Positions 1 to 7,273 of a DNA stretch of 64,000 nucleotides are shown piece by piece (within the stretch, counting starts at the first letter, position 1; the number at the start of each line of letters is the position of its first letter). The notes beneath the pieces were generated by a model. It was given only the letters and a program-made list of their open reading frames with translations, was not told the DNA's origin and made no database searches. The position numbers and the translations under genes were made by a program. The stretch lies in NCBI GenBank assembly GCA_964371615.1, contig CAYJMS010000001.1:868001-932000 (forward strand). The letters are read 5' to 3'. This DNA is from SpSt-333 sp964371615 (GTDB lineage Bacteria > Bacteroidota > Ignavibacteria > UBA10030 > UBA8401).

Positions 1-31
1 GGCAAGTCAATGGTCAAGAGACGAGATTACT

Positions 32-214
32 ATGGGCCGTCAGGTGGACTCCAATGCCAGGGAAAATTATTTCAACGAATATAATTCATCCAAATCGAAA
101 CATAACAATAAAAACAAGGCTACAAAAAGCAGCAAATTGCAGAAGTTTGTAGATAGCATGAGGTTAATATCAAAAATAAAGAAAAAATATAGAAAGGGAA
201 ATAATTATGAGTAA
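32..214 (+). CDS. Small Lys-rich hypothetical protein (60 aa)
   Basis: A 60-residue open frame rich in Lys, Asn and Ser, with no recognisable domain. Its end overlaps the start of the DUF2188 gene by 8 bases, which is the kind of overlap seen in translationally coupled pairs. The composition is basic and low in complexity, so it may be a small nucleic-acid-binding protein or not a gene at all. No clear ribosome binding site stands before the ATG. I do not recognise it, and the window begins only 31 bases upstream so context is missing. Confidence 0.35.
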   Translation: MGRQVDSNARENYFNEYNSSKSKHNNKNKATKSSKLQKFVDSMRLISKIKKKYRKGNNYE

Positions 215-455
215 AGGACGAGACCGAATTGTTTATCGACGCGGAGATGGACAATATGTGAATAAACGAAACGATGCAGACAAAGCTTCGAGTATTCACA
301 AAAATCAATCCGATGCAATTAATGCGGCAAAACAGATGTTGATGAATCAACGAGGTGGTGAACTCATAGTAAAGGGGCTTGATGGGAAGATCAGAAGTAA
401 GGATACAATCTCTCCAGGCAACGATCCCTTTCCACCTCGCGACACAGAGAATTGA
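207..455 (+). CDS. DUF2188 family small protein
   Basis: An 82-residue protein that matches the pattern of DUF2188 proteins: an N-terminal strand region, a central stretch where residues after SSIHKNQSDAINAAKQM form an amphipathic helix, then a strand-turn GGELIVKGLDGKIRSKD and a conserved C-terminal GNDPFPP. Members are short cytoplasmic proteins of unknown function, frequent in mobile regions. It overlaps the upstream Lys-rich reading frame and is followed by an intrinsic terminator. The family call is from memory of the C-terminal signature; the role is unknown. Confidence 0.75.
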   Translation: MSKGRDRIVYRRGDGQYVNKRNDADKASSIHKNQSDAINAAKQMLMNQRGGELIVKGLDGKIRSKDTISPGNDPFPPRDTEN

Positions 456-506
456 CTTGGTGCCGGAGATATAAAAATGGCAGAGACGATTCGTTTGAAT
501 TAGAAG

Positions 507-533
507 CCCGGCCTCACACACCGGGTTTTTTTA
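507..533 (+). terminator. Intrinsic terminator after the DUF2188 gene
   Basis: Arms CCCGG (507-511) and CCGGG (521-525), extendable by flanking A-T pairs, enclose a 9-base loop and are followed directly by a run of seven T. It ends transcription of the small plus-strand genes just before the end of the convergent RadC-like gene. Confidence 0.65.
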
Positions 534-989
534 TTACATCAATCCCCGCTCAGCAAACGACGTGAACAATCCCCCGGCAAAGATAATATGATCATGAACG
601 GGAATACCGATGATTTTGCCTGCTTCAACGATCTGCTTGGTGATCGATATGTCTTCGTTAGACGGCTCAGGATTGTCCGATGGGTGATTATGCGCCAGAA
701 TAATGGCAGCTGCAGTCGTGACTATCGCACCTCGAAATACCTCTCGGGGATGGACCAGTGACGAATTAAGCAGCCCTTCGGTGATGATTTCAAACCCCAG
801 GACTTTATTGGAACTGCTCAGCCAGAACACAACAAACCGCTCGCGGACCTGATCCTTGAACAGGGAGCCGTAATGATTGAATATGTCTTGCGGGGATTTT
901 ATGGTAACGTATCGTGTTTTGCAGAATTCTTCGGCCAGTTCGATGGACTCCTTGAACCGCCAGTCGACGGTCCGGATGGCATACTTCAT
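534..989 (-). CDS. RadC-like JAB/JAMM domain protein
   Basis: A 151-residue protein made almost entirely of the RadC C-terminal JAMM metallo-domain: the zinc motif HNHPSDNPEPSNED has His100, His102, Ser110 and Asp113 in the HxHx7SxxD spacing. The N-terminal helix-hairpin-helix half found in chromosomal RadC (about 220 aa) is absent, as is usual for the short RadC proteins carried by plasmids and genomic islands. A GGAG ribosome binding site precedes the ATG. It is divergent from the integrase and probably part of the mobile region. The role of short RadC proteins is not established; the metalloprotease-like fold is inferred from the motif. Confidence 0.85.
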   Translation of the reverse strand: MKYAIRTVDWRFKESIELAEEFCKTRYVTIKSPQDIFNHYGSLFKDQVRERFVVFWLSSSNKVLGFEIITEGLLNSSLVHPREVFRGAIVTTAAAIILAHNHPSDNPEPSNEDISITKQIVEAGKIIGIPVHDHIIFAGGLFTSFAERGLM

Positions 990-1171
990 AAGATCTCCGA
1001 GATGGTGGATAAAATTGGTCTCGGTTTCTTATACCAGAAAAGGATGATTACTTATTTCATTATTGTAGCATGATTGCTAGATTTGTATACAGCGTTATTG
1101 TAGATCAGATAAACCTGCATTAAAATCGTAACATAATCGCTATCTGCATTTAATAACAAATGGAGGTAGAT

Positions 1172-2185
1172 ATGTTCCTTTCAAAATCGACAAGTGGCAT
1201 ATATTATCTGTATTACAATGATCCCACCGGCCGTCGGCATAAAGTGACCACAAAAGCCCGACAAAAAACCAACGCATTAAACTTTCTCACGATATTCAGG
1301 CAAGAAGAAAAAAAGAGGAATTTGCCAATAACATTTTCGGCGTTTATCAAACAGTTTCTTGATAATACTAAGTCGAATTACCAGCGAGGAACCATTGAAT
1401 TGTATGAAAGGACAAGGGACCTATTCTTGCAAATAATAGGAGATGTCCCGCTTGCTGCAATTACACCGTATCACTGGGATAAGTATAAAGCAACAAGGTC
1501 GCAGACAGTATCTGCCTGGACCGTGAATATTGAACTGCGTAATCTTCGATGTATCCTCAACAAGGCATTTCGATGGGAATTAATTAGCAGAAATCCATTT
1601 GCAATGCAACCATTATGTCCAATACCGGAGAGATACCCGGTATTTTTTACTCATGATGAATTTAAGATCTTCTACAATTCAATCAAAGACCAATGGTTCA
1701 AGGACGTGATGTTGTTTGCCGCATTTACTGGAATGCGAAGATCTGAAATAATAAACTTACGATGGAAGGATGTGGATCTTGAGAAGAAAACAATCCACGT
1801 CCAATCCAATCCGACGTTTCGAACGAAAGCGGGGAAGAAGCGAGTAGTCCCAATACATGAAATTCTTATTCCTATGCTGGAAAGCCGGGACCGGAGTGTT
1901 CAAGATGAATTAGTATTCACATACCAAAATAAAATTATCAGTAAAAATTCAATCACCCATAAATTCATCGATGTAATAAGAGAAAGCGGCATTCAGAAGA
2001 AGGGGTTGCATTTACACTCCCTGCGTCATACATTTGCCAGTTGGTTGGTTCAAGAAGGAGTGCCGCTTTATGAAGTTCAAAGGCTTCTGGGGCATAGCAC
2101 CATCGCGGTAACGGAGGTTTATGCCCATTTACAGCCTGTGCAGTTGCATAACGCGGTTAATCGGTTGCAAATACCAATGAATTAG
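1172..2185 (+). CDS. Tyrosine recombinase/integrase (left copy)
   Basis: A 337-residue phage-type integrase. It has an N-terminal core-binding SAM-like domain (about residues 55-140) and a catalytic domain with Arg189 (GMRRSEIINLRW), His282 and Arg285 (HSLRHTF), His near LGHST and nucleophile Tyr317 (EVYAHL). An upstream in-frame ATG at 1160 is passed over because a strong GGAGGT at 1162-1167 sits four bases before the ATG at 1172. It should catalyse site-specific strand exchange for integration or excision of the element; its att sites were not found. The divergent RadC-like gene shares the 180-base upstream region, which has a small inverted repeat TAGCA/TGCTA at 1066-1079. Confidence 0.9.
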   Translation: MFLSKSTSGIYYLYYNDPTGRRHKVTTKARQKTNALNFLTIFRQEEKKRNLPITFSAFIKQFLDNTKSNYQRGTIELYERTRDLFLQIIGDVPLAAITPYHWDKYKATRSQTVSAWTVNIELRNLRCILNKAFRWELISRNPFAMQPLCPIPERYPVFFTHDEFKIFYNSIKDQWFKDVMLFAAFTGMRRSEIINLRWKDVDLEKKTIHVQSNPTFRTKAGKKRVVPIHEILIPMLESRDRSVQDELVFTYQNKIISKNSITHKFIDVIRESGIQKKGLHLHSLRHTFASWLVQEGVPLYEVQRLLGHSTIAVTEVYAHLQPVQLHNAVNRLQIPMN

Positions 2186-2332
2186 AAGATATCGCCAGAT
2201 TAGATATTAATTATTACCTGATTCTCAAGACCCGTATCATTTGCACACATAAATTATTATTGATTATATCCATATCATAGAATATATTGACCAAAAATAT
2301 GCGCCCACTCACCAACCACAAAGGGCCATATT

Positions 2333-2599
2333 ATGCGAACTCTCCAACAGAAACTCCAATCGGCGATTCAAAAGCGTAATGTCTCCCTCTTTGAATTTTG
2401 CACCCAGTCTTTTGTATCCAGGGTTGTCTATCAGAGATTTATGGTTGGTAAACGCATCAAACCGGTTTCAGTAAAGCGGATACAGCGTTGGATCGGGGAG
2501 GAAGAACCTTCAGAACATAGTATCTACTCGCAGAACCTTCTAACGCTCGCTCTGTCGCGAATCCGTAGTGAGACTCAAGATAGCGGATCAGATTTCTAA
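2333..2599 (+). CDS. Small hypothetical protein, possibly HTH-like
   Basis: An 88-residue basic protein beginning MRTLQQKLQSAI. The middle part (about 18-50: two short helices, then GKRIKPVSVKRIQRWI) could be a small DNA-binding helix-turn-helix, and its place just behind an integrase would suit an element-encoded regulator, but no family is recognised with certainty. The ATG is preceded by only a weak purine stretch. Confidence 0.5.
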   Translation: MRTLQQKLQSAIQKRNVSLFEFCTQSFVSRVVYQRFMVGKRIKPVSVKRIQRWIGEEEPSEHSIYSQNLLTLALSRIRSETQDSGSDF

Positions 2600-2951
2600 A
2601 AATCCACACTTAATCCTACTTCCATATTATTTACTGTTTCTTCGCTACTCAAATATCGCACCTATCTTTTTTTTAACAAAAAAAGTATTGGCGTTAGAGG
2701 TATAAGGAGAGATATTGGTTGATGCTAACCTCGAATTGTGCTACATTCTGGCAATTGTATTTCGACGTATTATGTCTGACACATTATTAACTTCTACATG
2801 AAATAACCACATATAATAAATAGCCCCTCCTGCGACAGAAGTTACCAAAAAGATCCATAAAGGGGAATGAAGAGATTCATGGCCACTCAAATAAATGCTA
2901 AGCATTAAAAGAAAGAGGTAAAATAGATAGTTGGTAAAATAATAATTGTCT
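2600..2951. other. AT-rich intergenic region with a possible minus-strand remnant
   Basis: About 350 bases between the small 2333 gene and the DUF2085 gene. No plus-strand gene, tRNA or clear terminator is seen. The minus strand from about 2990 to 2741 reads open with a hydrophobic, protein-like sequence, described separately. Confidence 0.5.
2741..2905 (-). CDS. Possible small membrane protein or gene remnant (54 aa)
   Basis: On the minus strand a frame runs MLSIYLSGHESLHSPLW, then a hydrophobic stretch around GGAIYYMWLF, ending in IARM and a TAG. The same frame stays open upstream to about 2990 and encodes another hydrophobic stretch (YYFTNYLFYLFLL), which would make two membrane segments, but no ATG, GTG or TTG start exists there. 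It may therefore be the 3' part of a broken gene. Only the protein-like character supports it. Confidence 0.25.
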   Translation of the reverse strand: MLSIYLSGHESLHSPLWIFLVTSVAGGAIYYMWLFHVEVNNVSDIIRRNTIARM

Positions 2952-3398
2952 ATGAATCTTAATATTGATAAACATCTGCGAGCATTAATATTTATTTTTT
3001 ATTTTGGCATATTTGCTTTGGCATTTTATGCCCCGATTATTCAACATATAAAGGGATACCCCGCGGGAGAGAATATTTACACTTTACTATCACCAATTTG
3101 CCATCAGTATCCAACTCGTTCATTTTGGATATTTGATCGACCGTGGGCTTTATGTGCGCGATGTTCCACTGCCTATTTAGGTATCGCGCTTGCTGCGGTA
3201 TTTTCAAAATCAAAATATCCCTATTATCAACGAGCAATGATTGGAATCATTCTAATTTGTTTAGCCGCAATTGATCCCATTTTACAGCTATTTAGTTTTT
3301 ACGAGAGCAACAATATCATTAGACTAATTACAGGCATAATTGGTGGCTATGGTGCGTTTATGCTATTGTATCCTATTCCAATTCTATATAAAAGGTAA
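2952..3398 (+). CDS. DUF2085 family membrane protein
   Basis: A 148-residue integral membrane protein with about four hydrophobic segments. The central signature SPICHQYPTRSFWIFDRP followed by ALCARCSTAYLGI is typical of DUF2085, whose conserved Cys-His and CxxC-type residues suggest metal or redox binding at the membrane; function unknown. An in-frame TTG at 2946 is an alternative start; the ATG is preferred. It ends 5 bases before the next gene, so the two are probably co-transcribed. Confidence 0.8.
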   Translation: MNLNIDKHLRALIFIFYFGIFALAFYAPIIQHIKGYPAGENIYTLLSPICHQYPTRSFWIFDRPWALCARCSTAYLGIALAAVFSKSKYPYYQRAMIGIILICLAAIDPILQLFSFYESNNIIRLITGIIGGYGAFMLLYPIPILYKR

Positions 3399-3403
3399 AG
3401 TAT

Positions 3404-4258
3404 ATGAAACAGTTATTGTATCTGATTGCAACCACTGTGTTTTGTTTTTCTTTACTAATCTCTCAAAACACTGTTAAAATACCAGCTACAACAATCGTAG
3501 TTGTAAAAACTAACAATCAGCTGTCAAGTAAACAGTTGAAGACTGGTCAACAATTAATTTTAAGTGTGGCGACAGATGTGACAGTTAAAGGTAAAAAAGT
3601 AATTCAATCTGGCGCTCCGGTGGTTTGTATTGTCGAACGTGTGGAAAGCGCGGGAATGGTTGGTCAAGCGGGTAATCTTACGATTTCAATTCAAAGTACT
3701 ACTGCTTTAGACGGTACGACAATTGCTTTAAGTGGAAATATTTATACTAAAGGAGAATCTAAAACTGGTGAATCTGTTGCAGTTGGGGTAATACTTTGTC
3801 CGCTTGCTTTACTGTGCAAAGGAGGAGAAGGCGATATTCCCGCAGGTGCGCAATCTCGCGCTTTAACAATGGGCGAGTATGAGATTACAATTGGCGAGAA
3901 TCAAAACATGAATGCCCCTTCTTCTCCCTCAGTTTCCAACGATATTCAATCAAAACCAAAATCGGAATCTATTTACCGATCATTTTTTTCACATGAATTA
4001 GCGCCAGATTCACCACAACTATTATTCGATGGTAAGGTTTCTCTTACTTATGAAAATGCAGGTTGGGGAAAGTCAACAATTAAAGCAAAAGGCATTTGGG
4101 GATTATCTGACGATGCAAATGGCCCATTTGAAAAAACTTCTATTCAAATCAAAAAAGGCGAATCTTATTATATGCAAATTGATGAAGTGACTATTTATAA
4201 ACTAACAATCATTCAAGAAGTGTACAATACGCTCACTATTGAATTTACAAAATTATAA
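3404..4258 (+). CDS. Secreted protein of unknown function
   Basis: A 284-residue protein with an N-terminal signal peptide (MKQLLYLIATTVFCFSLLIS, then Gln). The mature first half is beta-rich and has the pattern seen in exported proteins that describe a tuneable 'lower limit' fold: conserved turns LDGTTIALSG, then a hydrophobic loop VILCPLALLCKGG and IPAGAQ. A Ser/Pro-rich linker near residues 165-190 leads to a second beta domain (about 195-284). The hydrophobic loop with two Cys is a conserved feature of this type. No enzymatic motif is visible. It follows the DUF2085 gene closely and probably shares its transcript. Confidence 0.6.
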   Translation: MKQLLYLIATTVFCFSLLISQNTVKIPATTIVVVKTNNQLSSKQLKTGQQLILSVATDVTVKGKKVIQSGAPVVCIVERVESAGMVGQAGNLTISIQSTTALDGTTIALSGNIYTKGESKTGESVAVGVILCPLALLCKGGEGDIPAGAQSRALTMGEYEITIGENQNMNAPSSPSVSNDIQSKPKSESIYRSFFSHELAPDSPQLLFDGKVSLTYENAGWGKSTIKAKGIWGLSDDANGPFEKTSIQIKKGESYYMQIDEVTIYKLTIIQEVYNTLTIEFTKL

Positions 4259-4381
4259 ATGCCACCTATTCGGTCGCTCAAGTTTATGTGGCAACCGCTT
4301 GCGCTCTTAATTTGCAAGTGTTGAGTTCTCAAATGACAACTTACGACAGATACAGTTATCGGCGAATTAAGGAGATATATT

Positions 4382-5953
4382 ATGCTTCAAGATCAAGATA
4401 TTATGTCTGCGGTTTCTAAGATCCTTCAAAGATCGGAAAGGCAAATCGACGAGCAGAAGGTTGTTGAAATATTTGTAGATCTAGGTATTTTGTCTCAAAT
4501 TAACAACCGGAATAACCAAATCATATATGGTAGGAGGGGCACAGGAAAAACCCATGTCCTTCGGGTTGTCGGACATAAGCTTCAGCAATCAAATCCAAAA
4601 GATATTGCAGTATATGTTGACTGCAGAACCTTGGGAAGTTCAGAACAATTCACCGACGTTGCATTGCCAATGCAACAAAGGGTGGTCGCTCTACTAAGAG
4701 ACTTAATCGGCCCGGTTTACAATGCCCTTCTTGAGCACATTGTTAGCACAGGCGGCGACAATGCGCAAAGAGCACTTGATTCACTTGACAAACTCATTCC
4801 CTCAATCACGGAAGTTGGTTTAAAGCTTCAAGAGGAGAAAAGATCCATATCGGATGCATCTAGCTCTTCAAATGAATTATCAGGCAATATTGATATCAAA
4901 TTACCTATTGATGTCTCTTTGGGCGGGAAAACAACCAATTCGACAAATTCAGCGCATTCAGTCGAACAGAAGTTCACTGTCATTTCAAGTGATAAAATCG
5001 TATTCCCATCTATTTCAGAAACACTAAATGAAGTATTTTCACTGACTGGCACGCACATCTACTTACTGATAGACGAATGGTCCTCATTACCAAGCGATAT
5101 TCAGCCCTACCTAGCTGAGTTTGTGAAACGGACAATTCTTCCGATCAAAGAATTTACAATTAAGATTGCTGCTTTGGAGTATAGATGCAGCTTTTCGCAT
5201 CAAACGCCGAACGGCAACATTGGCTTTGAATTGGGCGCAGACATATCCACCGCCCCCGATCTTGATGACTACTATGTTTTTGACCGCAATCCCGAGCGTA
5301 TTTCAAATGCTTATGGCGAGATTTTGCTTCGCCATATGAGCGTAGAACTCCCGGACCGTTATTTAAGAGACAAGTATAACATAAAAAGTGGTTCGGACTT
5401 AGGATCAAAATTGTTTACCCAAAAACCTGTTCTTCAAGAACTCTCTCGTTCTTGCGAAGGGGTCATTCGCGATTTGATAAATATTTTTACAAAATCATTC
5501 TTCGATGCTCAACGTCGTGGACGCGACACAATAGATCAGAAGGCTATAATAACAGGTGCTCGTGAATGGTTTGAGCAAGACAAGGCTCGCAGCCTCTCGC
5601 CTGAAATGAATCGCGCTCTTCGCAGGATAACAGATGAAGTCATCGGGAAGCGCCAAGCCCGATCTTTCCTCATGGCCCGCGACCACGAACGCCATCCCCT
5701 TATACAAAGGTTGATTGATGCCCGCGTGCTTCATCAAATGCAACGTGGATATGCAGACAAAGATCATCCTGGAATACGATACAATATTTATTCGCTCGAC
5801 TATGGCACTTATGTCGATTTGCTGGGCACAAAGAAAGCACCTCAGATTGATTTGTCGGAGGATAAATCCTCGAGTGATATAGTTGTTCCATTTGATGATA
5901 AAAGAAGTATACGTCGAATTATTCTTGATCCTGCTTTTCTTGATCCTGTATAA
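4382..5953 (+). CDS. ORC/CDC6-like AAA ATPase
   Basis: A 523-residue cytoplasmic ATPase. Walker A is YGRRGTGKTHV near residues 49-58 and Walker B is IYLLIDEWSSLP near 226-236, in the arrangement of the ORC-CDC6-type AAA family found in defence-rich islands. The roughly 170 residues between them are unusually long and include a Ser/Asn-rich low-complexity part, so a lineage-specific insert is likely. The C-terminal third looks like a helical winged-helix region (about 390-480). A purine-rich AAGGAG box precedes the ATG. It stands alone, 124 bases after the previous gene. A role in defence is inference from neighbourhood only. Confidence 0.75.
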   Translation: MLQDQDIMSAVSKILQRSERQIDEQKVVEIFVDLGILSQINNRNNQIIYGRRGTGKTHVLRVVGHKLQQSNPKDIAVYVDCRTLGSSEQFTDVALPMQQRVVALLRDLIGPVYNALLEHIVSTGGDNAQRALDSLDKLIPSITEVGLKLQEEKRSISDASSSSNELSGNIDIKLPIDVSLGGKTTNSTNSAHSVEQKFTVISSDKIVFPSISETLNEVFSLTGTHIYLLIDEWSSLPSDIQPYLAEFVKRTILPIKEFTIKIAALEYRCSFSHQTPNGNIGFELGADISTAPDLDDYYVFDRNPERISNAYGEILLRHMSVELPDRYLRDKYNIKSGSDLGSKLFTQKPVLQELSRSCEGVIRDLINIFTKSFFDAQRRGRDTIDQKAIITGAREWFEQDKARSLSPEMNRALRRITDEVIGKRQARSFLMARDHERHPLIQRLIDARVLHQMQRGYADKDHPGIRYNIYSLDYGTYVDLLGTKKAPQIDLSEDKSSSDIVVPFDDKRSIRRIILDPAFLDPV

Positions 5954-6404
5954 TCAATACGCCGCCTAGCCATATTAAAAAGGAACTAGTCAAAAGAAAA
6001 ACATACTCCGACCACAACATAAAAGAAAATGATGACAACCCAAATAGGGGACCCAAAGAGCCTCAACCATTTAAGCCTTACCTGGTGCCATCGCACGTAA
6101 CCGCAATATCGATATAGCCCGCCGACGAAACCGAATCCTGGATGGCATCGCGTTTCTATAGGATTTTTTTGGATTTTTCGGAAGGTTTCTTCTGATTTTT
6201 ACCCTTGAAGAGTGATTCTAGTATTATTTTTTCTGGAAAAATCACGCTTATATATGGTCGATGGCTCGTTTAGAGTGGTGAATCAGTAGCAAAAGGGTGG
6301 ATGATGAATAATAAACGATGGTGAATTACTGACAAAATAGTGCGCAGGAGATGACAAAACTGTAGTATATCTAACCGCTTTACGGTCAAGGACTTAACAT
6401 CGTT
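5954..6404. other. Non-coding stretch with decayed coding and short repeats, possible IS remnant
   Basis: About 450 bases without an intact gene. The minus strand carries protein-like fragments in two frames: one ending FKGKNQKKPSEKSKKIL then stop (near 6165-6250), another ending GSPIWVVIIFFY followed by a stop at about 5985. To the right lie two imperfect direct repeats of about 25 bases (6275-6299 and 6318-6342, both TGGTGAAT plus CAAAA plus GTG) and a shorter third (6347-6365). Multiple terminal repeats of this kind occur at ends of IS21-type elements, so a dead insertion sequence is possible; no transposase was recognised. Confidence 0.35.
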
Positions 6405-6408
6405 TTGG

Positions 6409-6437
6409 TTGATATACTCATGCAATTCAGTTACATT
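6409..6437 (+). promoter_or_regulatory. Candidate promoter of the restriction operon
   Basis: TTGATA (6409-6414), a 17-base spacer and TACATT (6432-6437) resemble a housekeeping promoter. It lies just upstream of a hairpin-plus-T-run leader and the first gene of the operon at 6510. Confidence 0.4.
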
Positions 6438-6450
6438 TTACCGAAGATTG

Positions 6451-6492
6451 ATCCGCAGGGAAGGCGATATATCGTTGAACTGCGGATTTTTT
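6451..6492 (+). terminator. Leader terminator/attenuator before the restriction operon
   Basis: Arms ATCCGCAG (6451-6458) and CTGCGGAT (6480-6487) form an 8-bp stem, with an inner palindrome CGATATATCG in the loop, and are followed by six T. It stands between the candidate promoter and the start codon at 6510, so it may be a transcription attenuator; alternatively it ends an upstream transcript. Confidence 0.55.
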
Positions 6493-6509
6493 GTATAAAG
6501 AGAGTGAAA

Positions 6510-6935
6510 ATGATACTTAAAAACTACTATCTATCAAAGGTATTATTTGTTTTCTTCGTTTTTTTTCAGGGGTGTTCGCTTTTATCTCCTGTGTCATACT
6601 ATGATACAACGACACATAGAAATCTTATTGAGTTAAAAGTCTATACCATGTTCTTATATGAGTCATTTATGGATGATTCTGTGGATTATGCTGAAATTAA
6701 AAATGTTCGATTTAAAATTGCTTATGCATATGAATATGAGAAGGCAAAAGGAGAAGATAATAAGGAAACTGCCCAGTTGATAAAAAAGATTCAAGATATG
6801 TTCAAGAAACATGTGACCGAACGAATAAGTGATGGGGTTTGGCCTGAATCGTATTTCGAAGATAAATTAGAAAATATTAGCGAAGCATTCGATACAGCTA
6901 TAAGTGCAGAAATGCTAAAGAACAGAACTAATTAA
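6510..6935 (+). CDS. Small lipoprotein, first gene of restriction operon
   Basis: A 141-residue protein with a lipoprotein signal: a hydrophobic core KVLFVFFVFFQGC gives a lipobox-like FQGC at residues 19-22. The mature part is helical and charged, without a recognised domain. The frame is open further upstream (to 6405), but that extension crosses the candidate promoter and terminator hairpin, so the ATG at 6510 directly before the signal peptide is chosen. The next gene begins 12 bases downstream. An envelope lipoprotein ahead of restriction genes is unusual; its link to them is inferred from spacing. Confidence 0.6.
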   Translation: MILKNYYLSKVLFVFFVFFQGCSLLSPVSYYDTTTHRNLIELKVYTMFLYESFMDDSVDYAEIKNVRFKIAYAYEYEKAKGEDNKETAQLIKKIQDMFKKHVTERISDGVWPESYFEDKLENISEAFDTAISAEMLKNRTN

Positions 6936-6947
6936 TGTGGGACTACA

Positions 6948-7271
6948 ATGAGTGCTATCGAAGAATTTTTGGATACTGTTGGTAAGGGAGCATCAGATTT
7001 AGCAAAGGATGAAATTCTTAATTTCTTTTATTGGTCTGCTGACGAAGGAAATGAATTTACCAAAAAACAGAAATCAAAATTGAATCGCTATATTCTTAAG
7101 TTGGCAACCGGAGAAATTACAGTTAAGCAGTTTCGGAGCAATATAGACGACATTAAAACTCTTACCGAAATGCAGATTCTCAAAATGCGAATCGCAGAAA
7201 AGACTGCTGCCCAACGTATTGTTGATGGAATACAAAATTTGATTATCGATAATTTATTAAAGTTCTTATAA
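6948..7271 (+). CDS. Small helical hypothetical protein in restriction operon
   Basis: A 107-residue, probably all-helical cytoplasmic protein (MSAIEEFLDTVGKGASDLAK...). No domain is recognised. It ends two bases before the methyltransferase start codon, so it is very likely co-transcribed and translationally coupled with it. Possible roles are a regulator, an inhibitor or an accessory subunit of the restriction complex, but nothing in the sequence decides between them. Confidence 0.6.
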   Translation: MSAIEEFLDTVGKGASDLAKDEILNFFYWSADEGNEFTKKQKSKLNRYILKLATGEITVKQFRSNIDDIKTLTEMQILKMRIAEKTAAQRIVDGIQNLIIDNLLKFL

Positions 7272-7273
7272 CT

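Noticed and set aside
4259..4330. Inverted repeats TGCCAC/GTGGCA and CTTGC/GCAAG suggesting an integron attC site
   Set aside because: No RYYYAAC/GTTRRRY core pair with the right layout and no cassette array or integron integrase in view; imperfect arms only.
6405..6509. Longer N-terminus for the lipoprotein gene
   Set aside because: It runs over a promoter-like sequence and hairpin and pushes the signal peptide inside the protein.
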